Source: Rubrobacter xylanophilus DSM 9941 (GTDB lineage: Bacteria; Actinomycetota; Rubrobacteria; Rubrobacterales; Rubrobacteraceae). From it: a stretch of DNA of 64,000 bases. Below, piece by piece: positions 17,094-25,611 of the stretch (its first letter is position 1; each line of letters starts with the position of its first letter). Under the pieces are notes generated by a model. It did no database searches. It was given only the letters and a program-made list of their open reading frames with translations, and was not told where the DNA came from. Made by a program: the position numbers and the translations under genes. The stretch spans positions 3,018,001 to 3,082,000 of the forward strand of contig NC_008148.1 of assembly GCF_000014185.1 (NCBI RefSeq), given 5' to 3'.

Positions 17094-18761
17094 CTACCCC
17101 GAAAATCCCGTCTTCTCTAAAAAGAGCCGGTAGGTACCCAAAGCGTCGGCGTTAAAACCCGTAACGTCCAAAGTAGTGGCCGTTGGCGTGAAGATGTAGG
17201 CGACCATCGCCCGCACCATCTGCTTCTCGGCGAGCAGCCGCTGGAGGCTAACGTACATCTGGGCCCTCTTTTGCGGGTCCGTCTCTTGGCGTGCTTCCAC
17301 CAAACGTCGGTCTATCTCCTTCTGTATAGGCAGCTTGTGACTTACCGTGAAGTTCTGTGCGACGAAAGAGTCGCTAGCGAGGAGCGGGGAAAGCTTGTTG
17401 TCAGGGTCGGGGACAAATGCCGAACGCTGCTCGGTGAAGAGCTCGTGAGCCTTGGGGTCGGCCTTTCTGCTAGCTAGGGTTCCGGAGTCCAGGTACTGAG
17501 CCTCAACCTTCAAGCCTAGCTCCTCCAGGTTGGAGGTGACGATCTGACCCACCTTGGGCCAAAAGAGAATATTCTGGCTGAGCAGGCTTACCCGCTCCCC
17601 TTCAGCCCTTGCCTCTTTCAGGAGCTTCCTCGCACGATCCATGTCCTGGGTCGAGTACTTCTCGAGACTCTCGTCATAACCCAGTTCGGGCGGAGAAACC
17701 ATGTAGGCTGGTTCTTTCGCAAGCCCTGCGAACGCCTCGTCGATTATGGACTTTCGGTCTATGGCGTAGTTGATCGCCTGCCGTACCCGTAGGTCGGAGA
17801 GCAGCGGCACGCTCACGTTCATCTCGATAAAGATGTCTATGTAGGGCTTGGGCTCATACAGCCTTAGGTTACCGCTGTTCTTAAGCCTGTCGACGCTTGA
17901 GTACGGCAGGAAGTTCGATGCCTGTACCTGACCACTCTGCAGAGCGCTGGTGAGCGCCTGCGGGTCCGGCAGAACCTGGAGCACAACCCGGTCGAGCGGA
18001 GGCCTGCCCTCCCAGTAGTCCTCAAAGGCCTCGAGCGTTACCTTCTGCCCGGCCTGAGCGTCCACGAGCTTGAAGGGACCCGCACCCACCAGGTTATTGC
18101 CGATCCTGTCTCCGTACTTGTCTATGGCTGCAGCGGAGAGGATCACACCGTTCGGGTTGGAGAGCCTGGCAAGAAAGGCGACGTCCGGCTCGCCCAGCGT
18201 GATCTCAAAGGTTCTCTCGTCTACAGCCCGGACTTCCTTGACATTCTCCCCGCCAAGCTCGGCGATGGCATAGGTGCCCTCAGGACGGCTCGGGTCGTTC
18301 TCATCCATGAGCCTTAAAAAAGAGCGCCGACAGTCCTCGGCAGTGAGAGGGTTGCCGTCGTGGAAGGTTACACCGTCGCGCAGCCTGAAAGTGTAGACCC
18401 TACCATCGTCAGAGATCTTCCAGCTCTCGGCGAGTGCAGGCTGGGGCTCAGTGCTCCTGTAGTCTATGTGCGTCAGCCCGCGGGCTATGCAGTCTATGGC
18501 CATCCAGTCTCCGAAGGTGGCGAAGATGCCAGGGTCGAAGTTACCCTGAATCGCATCCACACCAAAGACTAACGTACCGCCTCTCTGGGCGGACCCACCT
18601 CCCTCTCCTCTGTCTCCTACCCCCCGCCTCTCGCCGCCACAACCGGTTGCGCCAAGCAGCGCGGCGCCTGCTAAGCCAAACCCGCTGAGCCTGAGAAAGT
18701 TCCGGCGGGTCAGCAAACCACTTTGCCGCTTACACAACTCATCGCAGGTATAGCCGTCCAC
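17094..18761 (-). CDS. Peptide-type (family 5) ABC substrate-binding lipoprotein, Tat signal
   Basis: The product of about 555 residues is an extracytoplasmic ligand receptor. It carries a twin-arginine lipoprotein signal: RRNFLRLSGFGLAG leading to the lipobox LLGATGC. An SBP_bac_5 domain follows, with the family segment LAESWKISDDGRVYTFRLRDGVTFHDG. GTG at 18761 is chosen as start because AAAGGAGAG lies just before it; the frame runs on to 18782. It heads the six-gene operon ending in the diaminopropionate lyase-like gene. The TGTAATATATTACA operator lies 51-64 bp upstream of this start, so GntR control is likely. Confidence 0.92.
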   Translation of the reverse strand: MDGYTCDELCKRQSGLLTRRNFLRLSGFGLAGAALLGATGCGGERRGVGDRGEGGGSAQRGGTLVFGVDAIQGNFDPGIFATFGDWMAIDCIARGLTHIDYRSTEPQPALAESWKISDDGRVYTFRLRDGVTFHDGNPLTAEDCRRSFLRLMDENDPSRPEGTYAIAELGGENVKEVRAVDERTFEITLGEPDVAFLARLSNPNGVILSAAAIDKYGDRIGNNLVGAGPFKLVDAQAGQKVTLEAFEDYWEGRPPLDRVVLQVLPDPQALTSALQSGQVQASNFLPYSSVDRLKNSGNLRLYEPKPYIDIFIEMNVSVPLLSDLRVRQAINYAIDRKSIIDEAFAGLAKEPAYMVSPPELGYDESLEKYSTQDMDRARKLLKEARAEGERVSLLSQNILFWPKVGQIVTSNLEELGLKVEAQYLDSGTLASRKADPKAHELFTEQRSAFVPDPDNKLSPLLASDSFVAQNFTVSHKLPIQKEIDRRLVEARQETDPQKRAQMYVSLQRLLAEKQMVRAMVAYIFTPTATTLDVTGFNADALGTYRLFLEKTGFSG

Positions 18762-18811
18762 AGACTCTCCTTTGCCAGGCACTTCCCTTTGCCCCGTCTT
18801 TTCATTTTGGA

Positions 18812-18825
18812 TGTAATATATTACA
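18812..18825. promoter_or_regulatory. Palindromic operator A (TGTAATATATTACA)
   Basis: A perfect 14-bp palindrome upstream of the peptide-type ABC/lyase operon, which is read on the minus strand. On the plus strand it is embedded in TTCATTTTGGATGTAATATA, a context shared almost exactly with the site at 22163-22176. A TTGATC -35-like hexamer lies 17 bp before TATATT on the minus strand, so the palindrome covers the -10 region and would act as a repressor site. The likely ligand is the GntR/FCD protein encoded at 32649-33329. Confidence 0.75.
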
Positions 18826-18922
18826 AGTCATTTACCGGATCAAGCTCTCATGTCCTCAAAATTCCACGGCGACAGAGCGAGGACCGTGATGTGACGAGGG
18901 AGATGTGGTATTGGATCGCTGG

Positions 18923-20077
18923 CTACGTTTTATTCTCTACAGCATCGGGGCGGGCAAATACCAGGGAGGCGAAGATGAGAGCAGCGGTCGCAGCGAAGGC
19001 AAAAGGGTATCCGGCGCCCGCGGCAATAAGGCCGAAGACGAGCGGACTGGCTCCGGCTCCGGCGTCGAAGCCGACGTTCCAGAGGGTGCTGATCATACCG
19101 TACTCGGAGCGCGGGACGCGGTCTGTGAGTACGGAGAGAGTGGCATTCTGGAGAACCCCGAAGCCCACACCGTTCAGGACAGCGCCGGTGAGGAGCATGA
19201 CGGGGTTCTCCGGCAGGCTCACGGCCAGCATGCCGAGGCCGCTCAGGACCAGGGAGAGCTGTATCAGTCGCTCTGCTCCGGAGCGGTCGGTGGCGCGTCC
19301 AGCCCACCATCTTGCAGCTGTCTGCACCAAACCCCAGAGCAGGAGCGCGGTCGCGGCGGAGTCCAAACCCGAACCCGGAGAGGCGAGCGGAAGGAACGTA
19401 ACCAGGACCCCCGCTGCAACGGTGGTCGAAACAAAGGCAAAAAGCGGCCGCCGCAGGGAGGAGCGGCGCATCCCCGCGACAAAGCCGGCCGAGCCGTCTG
19501 GCGGGTCCACTGCATTGACCCGTGCGGCCAGCACCCCGGCGACCCCGACAACACAGCCGGCAGCGCCAGCCAGAAAGACGGTCTCGTAGCCGAGCCAGTT
19601 CACCAGCCACAGGCCGAGCGGAAGGCCGAAGACGGCCGGGAGCGTGGATGCGACGCCGTACAGTCCGATCCCCTCACCGCGCCTCTCCGGTGGGGAGAGG
19701 TCTGTAACCAGTGCCGCGAAGGCCACCGTCGCGACACCAAAGCCCAGTCCGCGCACCAGCGTGATCCCGAGCAACGGGACGGCCGCATCCGTCCACACGT
19801 AGAACGCGGACGGGACCCCGAGGAGGACCATACCTGCTATCAGGGTTGAGGAGTACCCGCACCGGCCCAGCACGCGCGGCGTCCCTATCTGCGCGACGAC
19901 CGTGGTAAGCAACAGGGCCGTTGTCGCAAGCCCCGCAAAGAAATCTCCCGCACCGGATCTTGCCACGTAGAGAGGCATGACGGGCAAGAGTAGGTTGACG
20001 TTAGTGAAGGTGCCAAGCGCCGCCAGCAGGACGAAAGCCATCGGACGGCTCATTAGGGGCAGCGCGTCAGAGCGCAA
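18923..20077 (-). CDS. Major facilitator superfamily transporter
   Basis: The product of about 384 residues has twelve hydrophobic segments. The loop 2-3 region is degenerate: GTPRVLGRCGYSST. The DHA1-like central feature ALVTDLSPPERRGEGIGLYG and a matching second-half loop RWWAGRATDRSGAE support a drug or sugar efflux-type MFS protein. TTG at 20077 with GATAAGGG before it is the preferred start; ATG 20053 is the alternative. The frame upstream runs into an antisense shadow of the truncated kinase gene. It lies just upstream of operator A on the same strand, so reading through into the transporter operon is possible. Substrate unknown. Confidence 0.85.
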   Translation of the reverse strand: MRSDALPLMSRPMAFVLLAALGTFTNVNLLLPVMPLYVARSGAGDFFAGLATTALLLTTVVAQIGTPRVLGRCGYSSTLIAGMVLLGVPSAFYVWTDAAVPLLGITLVRGLGFGVATVAFAALVTDLSPPERRGEGIGLYGVASTLPAVFGLPLGLWLVNWLGYETVFLAGAAGCVVGVAGVLAARVNAVDPPDGSAGFVAGMRRSSLRRPLFAFVSTTVAAGVLVTFLPLASPGSGLDSAATALLLWGLVQTAARWWAGRATDRSGAERLIQLSLVLSGLGMLAVSLPENPVMLLTGAVLNGVGFGVLQNATLSVLTDRVPRSEYGMISTLWNVGFDAGAGASPLVFGLIAAGAGYPFAFAATAALIFASLVFARPDAVENKT

Positions 20078-20126
20078 TGCAACCCTTATCGTGCGATCTT
20101 TCCCAGAAAATGATCGTTCGCATCTC

Positions 20127-20594
20127 CTATTGAGACGCGCTTTCTGAGCTCGCGGCCAGCTCGGAGAGCCGGTGCATCGCCTCCCGGTTGGCCGCATACA
20201 GCGAGCGGTAGACCGCATAGTGCTCCTCGTAGGCCTTCGAGCGCCTTTCGTCCGGCTCGGTGAGCTCCTCCCGCAGCCGCACGCAGCTCGCCACGGCCTC
20301 CTGTACGTCCCGGTAGGCGCCGGCGGCCACCCCCCCGAGCAGCGCCGCCCCGTAGGCCGGCCCCTCGTCGGCGGTGGTCCTGCGGATGGGGGTGTTGTAG
20401 ATGTCCGCCTGCAGCTGCCGCCACAGGGGGCTCCTCGCCCCGCCCCCGGTGGCCCGCACCTCCTCCACCGGCACGCCCAGGGAGCGCAGTATCTCCAGCG
20501 ACTCCCTGAGGCTGAAGACCACCCCCTCCATGACGGCCCGGCTCATGTGCGCCGCGGTGTGGCGGGCGGTGAGCCCGATGAAGGCTCCTCTGAT
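20127..20594 (-). pseudogene. Truncated FGGY carbohydrate kinase (xylulokinase-like), C-terminal remnant
   Basis: About 155 codons encode the C-terminal domain of an FGGY kinase: RGAFIGLTARHTAAHMSRAV, then the diagnostic RATGGGARSPLWRQLQADI and DEGPAYGAALLGG motifs, ending with a YEEHYAVYRSLY helix. The N-terminal ATPase domain and most of the sugar-binding region are missing. Homology stops near 20594, and an unrelated AT-richer stretch and an IS256-family relic follow upstream. The fragment cannot encode an active kinase. It marks an older sugar locus broken by insertion and deletion. Confidence 0.8.
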
Positions 20595-20663
20595 CTTCGT
20601 TCCTTCTCCACTCCAAATTCCTTGAGAAGTGTCTTTAATAGCGTTCTTCCAGCACGCGGTTAC

Positions 20664-20687
20664 CACTCGGGAGATCACTCGGGAGAT
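20664..20687 (+). repeat. Tandem 12-bp duplication (CACTCGGGAGAT x2)
   Basis: Two exact adjacent copies at 20664-20675 and 20676-20687, in the roughly 230-bp stretch between the kinase remnant and the IS256-family element. No gene is seen in this stretch. The duplication may be a scar of insertion or excision. Confidence 0.5.
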
Positions 20688-20822
20688 ATTTAGGATTTTA
20701 AACGTTGGGAACTCGAGCCAAGACGATCTATCCATAATCTACCTCAGCTTATCACTCAGAACACTCAGAATAGTCATAATAAGCAGGTCTATAAGGGAGC
20801 TGGTGTGTATTCCAACGGTCAA

Positions 20823-22011
20823 TGTCTCGAAAGTTGTGGGTTTTGGTTTCTCTGCTGTCTCGAGAGCGTCCATCGTGAGGTAGCGCCTGAGCGCCCACTC
20901 CTCGCTGCTCCTCAAAGCTATCTCCGTGGCCAAGGTGCTCGCGCTCGTCTCGTTGGGAAACACCCCCACCACCCTCGTCCTCCTCTTTACCTCCTTGAAC
21001 AGACGCTCCAGCATGTTCGTGGTGCGCACCTTGGCGTGGTGGCTTCCGGGGAAGGAGAGATAGGTGAGGGCGTCTTCTATGCCCGCCTCAAACACCACAA
21101 CCGCCTTCGGAAAGCGTTTGCCGTAGAACTCCACGAACTCCTCGGAGAGGGCCCTGGCCGTCTTCTCTCTCCTTACCTTGAAGATCGCCTTCATGTCCTG
21201 GGCTACCTCTGCCATAGAGGTGCTCAGAACGTGCGAGAGGACGCCTGCGTTCGAGATGCACCACGCACCGCTGCCACTGTGCTCCGGGCAGCTCGCCCGA
21301 GACCGCGGCCTTATCCCCTCGTGGTCGTCTGAGACCACCAGCTTGACTCCTTTTAGGTCCCGGTCGATGAGACCCCGCAGCAGCGAGGCATACGCCGCCC
21401 CCTTCTCCGAGCCCGCTACCTCAATGGCCAAAAGACCTCCCTGAAGCCATCCTCGTCCACCCCGACGCACGCCAAGAGCGCCATGCTACTAACCCTCGCG
21501 CCCCAGCGCACCTTCAGGTAGGTGGCATCCAGGTAGAGATAGGGATATGCCTTCTCCTCCAAAGAGCGCTCTCTCCACTCCTTCTGCTGTTCTTCGAGAC
21601 GGGAGGCGATGCGGCTCACCGCGTCCTTGCCCACCTTCACGCGGCTTAAAGCCTCCGTGACGCCTGCTATCTTCCTCACCGAGATCCTTAAGAGAGGTAC
21701 ATCTCGAGGATCGCCTCCTCGACGTCGCCTGTCATCCTCTTGTATCTCTCGAAGACCTCCGTTACGAACTCGCCCTCGCGGTCGCGAGGTACCTCCAGGC
21801 GCTCGATCTTACCCGCAGGCGTCACGAGATTGCGCTGGTAGTAGCCGTTGCGCTCTCCTCGCCTGGTGGGGGTGAGCTCCCGGTAGCCGGCTTGCAAGTG
21901 TTGGGTCATCTCTTCTTCGAGCACCTCCTCCAGGACGGCTTTGACGCCCTGTCGGACTCGTGCCTCGACGTCCATCTTCACGTCGTGCTCGAACTCGTGT
22001 TTTGGGGTCAA
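20823..22011 (-). pseudogene. IS256 (mutator) family transposase, inactivated by frameshifts
   Basis: Three overlapping frames together encode a mutator-type transposase. The N-terminal part (22011-21688) has EEVLEEEMTQHLQAGYRE and PRDREGEFVTEVFERYKR, ending at a stop after EMYLS. The middle (21679-21416) has the first catalytic Asp in YLYLDATYLKVR. The C-terminal part has VVSDDHEG with the second Asp, and NMLERLFKEVKRRTRVVG with the catalytic Glu. A locally shifted stretch follows VVSDDHEG. At least two frameshifts and one premature stop make it non-functional. Confidence 0.85.
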
Positions 22012-22051
22012 GTGTCTCCCTTCTCACTTGAAACCCACAAACTACCAGACA
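20823..22051 (-). mobile_element. Degenerate IS256-family insertion sequence (first)
   Basis: The element of about 1.23 kb is bounded by imperfect 21-bp inverted repeats. The left end is TGTCTCGAAAGTTGTGGGTTT at 20823-20843 written as a 21-mer in two parts (TGTCTCGAAAG then TTGTGGGTTT). The right end at 22051-22031 on the minus strand reads TGTCTGGTAGT then TTGTGGGTTT. They match at 17 of 21 positions. The interior is a broken mutator-type transposase. No flanking target duplication is visible, so the insertion is old or rearranged. Confidence 0.75.
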
Positions 22052-22142
22052 CTATCTTGCTTGTTTTCTGCACTTCGTTATTTTGCAGCACTTCCTTGAA
22101 TCTATCTTTGATATATCTACGCAAGTTCTCAACACATTCTCC

Positions 22143-22176
22143 TTGACAATTCTTCAACCCGGTGTAGTATATTACA
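22143..22176 (+). promoter_or_regulatory. Promoter with overlapping palindromic operator B
   Basis: A perfect TTGACA -35 at 22143-22148 is followed after 16 bp by TAGTAT at 22165-22170, with the palindrome TGTAGTATATTACA at 22163-22176 (one mismatch from site A). The operator covers the -10, as expected for a repressor site. The sequence just downstream, ATTACATCCAAAATGAA, is the same as downstream of site A in its own reading direction. It would drive the NMT1-type transporter operon starting at 22211. Confidence 0.75.
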
Positions 22177-22210
22177 TCCAAAATGAACTTGGGAAAGGAG
22201 TCGGGATATA

Positions 22211-23257
22211 ATGTCGAATAGATTACATAGTAGTACAGTTACCAGGAGGGACTTCCTCAAGGTTTTTTGCGGTGCTAGCGTAGGGTTTATTGGGGCGGGA
22301 GGTCTGTTAACCTCGTGCGGCTCTAGCTCGAGCGGGAGCAAAAGAGCGACCTCTGTAACTCACCAGCTTGGGTGGCTCAAGATTTCACAGTTCTCTGGCT
22401 TCTTTGCAGGTCTCGAGAAGGGCTACTACAAAGATGAAGGCATAGCGGCAAAGTTCAATGCCGGCGGACCTAACATTATCGCCTCCCAGGTCGTAGCGTC
22501 AGAGAGAGCATTGGTCGGTGACGACGACAATACCACTGTGCTCCAGGCTATAGACAAGGGCCAACCCATTGTAGTTTATGGCACTATTTTTCAAAAATCT
22601 CCATATGCGATAATGAGTTACAAAGACAATCCAATTAGAACGTTACAGGACTTCGCTGGAAAAACTATAGCCTTGAGCGAAGCGACACGTCCGCAGCTCA
22701 CCCCTTTGCTTGAAAAGGCAGGAGTTGATCTCAAAGAGGTTAAATACGTTCCAGCAGGCCCTGATCCCTCGCAGCTTGCCAGCAGGCAAGTGGATGGGTA
22801 CTTCGGATACGCTACCTCAGAAGGTGTAGCACTTAAACAGCAGGGACTAGATATAATTGTTACTTATTTCAACGACCTTGGCTTTCCTAGCTATGCCAAC
22901 GTGCTCATAACGCAGCCTTCTGCTGTTAAGGACAATCAGGATACGCTTGTCCGTTTTCTGCGAGCAAGCATAAGGGGCTGGGAGTATTCGCTGGCGCACC
23001 CGGAGGAGATGGGCGAACTAGTAGCCAAGAAGTATGGACCCGAGGGACTAGACGTTGAGACAGAAATAGCAGTCCACAAAGCTCAGGCACCGCTTATTAG
23101 AAGTCCTAATGGTCCTCTTTGGATTGATCGCGACAAAATGGAAGCCGTAATCAAGGCTGCGGCTAATGCAGGGTCTATATCTAAGGTACTGCCGGTTGAC
23201 GAGGTTATGACCACGGAGATTTGGCAGAAGGCTTCTGGCGGTTCTGGTGGGGAATAA
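22211..23257 (+). CDS. NMT1/THI5-like ABC substrate-binding lipoprotein
   Basis: The 348-residue solute-binding protein has a Tat-type lipoprotein signal (TRRDFLKVFCGASVGFIGAG, then lipobox LLTSC). The NMT1-like domain has the family opening HQLGWLKISQFSGFFAGLEKGYYKDEG and the central FAGKTIALSEA region. Relatives bind small nitrogen heterocycles or sulfonates (thiamine pyrimidine precursors, taurine, riboflavin). The ATG follows AAAGGAG. It is the first gene of an operon with its own ATPase and two permeases plus three hydrolases. Codon use and GC are clearly lower than the chromosome flanks, a sign of transfer. Confidence 0.9.
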   Translation: MSNRLHSSTVTRRDFLKVFCGASVGFIGAGGLLTSCGSSSSGSKRATSVTHQLGWLKISQFSGFFAGLEKGYYKDEGIAAKFNAGGPNIIASQVVASERALVGDDDNTTVLQAIDKGQPIVVYGTIFQKSPYAIMSYKDNPIRTLQDFAGKTIALSEATRPQLTPLLEKAGVDLKEVKYVPAGPDPSQLASRQVDGYFGYATSEGVALKQQGLDIIVTYFNDLGFPSYANVLITQPSAVKDNQDTLVRFLRASIRGWEYSLAHPEEMGELVAKKYGPEGLDVETEIAVHKAQAPLIRSPNGPLWIDRDKMEAVIKAAANAGSISKVLPVDEVMTTEIWQKASGGSGGE

Positions 23258-23274
23258 ACTTCGGTAGATAAAGA

Positions 23275-24015
23275 TTGATTGTAGACGCTTACAACAACGT
23301 CTGGGAAGCCGGGGGCACCTCTGACTATCTTACAGGCGAAAATTACACGGTCGAGATGATGCTCAAGTCCATGGACGCTGCAGGAATAGACATGGCCGTT
23401 GGGTGTTCTCTGGGACAGCTGGTCGAGAACTCCTATATAGCGTCTATATCACGCAGGTATAACAGTCGGATCATCGGCTTCGGCCAAGTCAACCCTCGCC
23501 TCTCTAACGCGGTAGAAGAAATCAGGGTCTGCGCCGAGGAATACGGATTGCGAGGGCTCAAACTACATCCGACTATGCACGGCTACCATTTTGCGGATCA
23601 CGGTTTGCTAGACCCTATTTTCGCTGCCTGCCGTGATCATGGACTCGTTGTTCTTGTCAACGCTCTCGACGACCCTTTTTGTGCACCTTTTTCTATCGAA
23701 GAGATAGCTCGTGGTTTTCCAGATGTGCCAGTACTCATCGCACATATGGGCACAGTGTGGAATGTTATGGAGGCGCTTCTCGTAGCCGAGCGGAACGGAA
23801 ATATTTATCTGGAAACCTCTTCGACTCAACTGATCGATGTCAAGATGGCCTATGATCGGCTTGGACCAAAGAAGCTGATTATGGGCACCGACTGGCCCGG
23901 TAGCGACTTCGACCTTGAACGAAGAAAAATCGCCAAAGCCATACCGGACAAAGAAGATCGCAGCCTTGTCGAAGGCAGAAACCTGTGCGACCTACTAAAG
24001 CTGGACAATCCATGA
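23275..24015 (+). CDS. Amidohydrolase-superfamily protein lacking the HxH metal motif
   Basis: The 246-residue Amidohydro_2-type TIM-barrel protein starts at a TTG 18 bases after the binding-protein stop. Expected residues seen are His in LKLHPTMHGY, His in VLIAHMG, and Asp in MGTDWPGSDF. The first-strand HxH that normally holds the metal is changed: VDAYNNVW has Tyr and Asn where DAHxHVW is typical. It may use a reduced metal site, be decarboxylase- or lactonase-like without HxH, or have lost activity. Its place between the binding protein and ATPase suggests action on the imported ligand. Confidence 0.82.
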   Translation: MIVDAYNNVWEAGGTSDYLTGENYTVEMMLKSMDAAGIDMAVGCSLGQLVENSYIASISRRYNSRIIGFGQVNPRLSNAVEEIRVCAEEYGLRGLKLHPTMHGYHFADHGLLDPIFAACRDHGLVVLVNALDDPFCAPFSIEEIARGFPDVPVLIAHMGTVWNVMEALLVAERNGNIYLETSSTQLIDVKMAYDRLGPKKLIMGTDWPGSDFDLERRKIAKAIPDKEDRSLVEGRNLCDLLKLDNP

Positions 24016-24040
24016 TAAGCGACATAGCGCAAGTAAAAAA

Positions 24041-24844
24041 GTGATCTTGCCCAAAAGACAACACCAACTAGCCATCTCTGTGAAAGATGTCTCGAAAGTA
24101 TTTGAGCTAGAAGGTCGGGAGCTGCTGGTCCTGAGCAGCATCTCCTTCAAAGTAAAAGATGGGGAATTTGTCTCAATAATCGGCCCCTCTGGGTGCGGCA
24201 AGTCCACCTTGCTGCGAATCATCGCTGATATCGTCAATCCTAGCTCGGGCACCGTCATGGTCCATGGCGGCTCGGCTGCCGAGGCGCGCAAAGCTCGAAA
24301 GTTCGGTTTTGTCTTCCAGGACCCTGTGCTTCTGCCCTGGCGAACAGCGCTTGAGAACGTAGAGCTTCCTCTCATCATCGCAAAACGAAATACAAAAGAG
24401 GAAAGACGCCGCGCAGCGGAACTTTTTGAGCTCGTGGGCCTTTCTGGATTCGAGTCCGCCCAACCTTCAGAGCTTTCTGGCGGCATGAGCCGTCGTGTAG
24501 CTATTGCCCGTGCTCTTGTGCTCCAGCCGGAGATATTGTTGCTTGATGAACCCTTTGGAGCTCTGGACGAGATTACCCGCCAGAAGATGAACCTCGAGCT
24601 GCAAAGAATATGGGCGGAATCCAGAACAACGGCACTACTTGTCACTCACAACGTAGGCGAGGCCGTCTTCCTTTCAGATAGAGTGTTCGTCATGGGAACA
24701 AAGCCAGGACGATTAATATCAGATGTAGCCATAAACCTACCACGGCCGCGGAATGCAGAGTTGCTTGAGAAACCCGAGTTCTTCCAATATTCTGCGCATC
24801 TGACGCGTCTTCTCATGTCCACAATTGGAGAATCGAAACAATGA
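24041..24844 (+). CDS. ABC transporter ATP-binding protein (nitrate/taurine/pyrimidine class)
   Basis: The 267-residue ATPase of the SsuB/TauB/ThiZ class has Walker [14 protein letters not shown]-loop FQDPVLLPWRTALENV (the LPW variant typical of this class), signature SGGMSRRVAIARAL and Walker B ILLLDEPFGALDE. It starts at GTG 24041 with a weak ribosome site and overlaps the first permease gene by four bases. It energises import by the NMT1-type system. Confidence 0.92.
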   Translation: MILPKRQHQLAISVKDVSKVFELEGRELLVLSSISFKVKDGEFVSIIGPSGCGKSTLLRIIADIVNPSSGTVMVHGGSAAEARKARKFGFVFQDPVLLPWRTALENVELPLIIAKRNTKEERRRAAELFELVGLSGFESAQPSELSGGMSRRVAIARALVLQPEILLLDEPFGALDEITRQKMNLELQRIWAESRTTALLVTHNVGEAVFLSDRVFVMGTKPGRLISDVAINLPRPRNAELLEKPEFFQYSAHLTRLLMSTIGESKQ

Positions 24845-25611
24845 GCTACCGTCGCTCATGGATTATCTCAGTAATAATATATTTGATCCTGTTGGTGATT
24901 TGGGAGCTAATAGCGCGTGCAAATACCCAACCAGGTAGCCTCTGGCCATCTCCTGTGACCGTGGCTGAAGTTCTCTGGGAAGAACGGGAAACCTTCGTAT
25001 CAAACGCCGCGGTCACTCTCACGGAGGCTACCCTTGGTTTCGTGGGCGGCGTTATTCTTGCGGCGTTGTTCTCCTTACTTTCAATGTTTTCTAGACCTTT
25101 GGGAGACAATCTGTACCGTTTGTCGCTGGTGCTCTACGGCCTACCTCTAATAGCTGTTGCACCATTGCTTGTGGTCTGGATAGGACCGGGGCTTTGGACC
25201 AAAGTTATAATCGCCTTACTAGCCTCATTTTTCCCGGTTCTCGTCAACACGACGCAGGCAATACGTCATACCGACCCAAAGGCTATCGAAATGATGGACT
25301 CTCTAGGAGCCTCAAGACTCCAGACCCTCTGGAGAGTTCGTCTACCATATGCGCTGCCCGCGCTAATAGCGTCGTTCAAGGTCGCAGGGCCTGGAGCCAT
25401 TATAGGAGCAATGCTCGCTGAATGGGTAGGAGCGGAGAAAGGCTTGGGGCTGTTAGTTCTGTTTTCAATGTTCAGCTACCTGATTCCGCTGCTCTGGGCT
25501 ACTCTCATCGTCTCTAGTGCCCTTTCTCTAACCGTCTACTATACGTTTGAGTGGGTCGGCAGGCGTCTGTTCCCTTGGCACCCTTCCTCTCAACGAATTG
25601 AGGAACTGTAG
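24841..25611 (+). CDS. ABC transporter permease (SsuC/ThiX type), first copy
   Basis: The 256-residue permease has an N-terminal helix (residues 7-25), the conserved GSLWPSPVTVAEVLWEE segment and a BPD_transp_1 core with EAA loop MDSLGASRLQTLWRVRLPYALP. ATG 24841 overlaps the ATPase stop. A paralogous permease gene follows immediately, so the pore is probably a heterodimer. Confidence 0.91.
   Translation: MSYRRSWIISVIIYLILLVIWELIARANTQPGSLWPSPVTVAEVLWEERETFVSNAAVTLTEATLGFVGGVILAALFSLLSMFSRPLGDNLYRLSLVLYGLPLIAVAPLLVVWIGPGLWTKVIIALLASFFPVLVNTTQAIRHTDPKAIEMMDSLGASRLQTLWRVRLPYALPALIASFKVAGPGAIIGAMLAEWVGAEKGLGLLVLFSMFSYLIPLLWATLIVSSALSLTVYYTFEWVGRRLFPWHPSSQRIEEL

Noticed and set aside
22052-22210. 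Thiamine (TPP) riboswitch before the NMT1-type operon
   Set aside because: No CTGAGA-type THI box or the expected helices are present; the region is explained by a TTGACA promoter with the palindromic operator.
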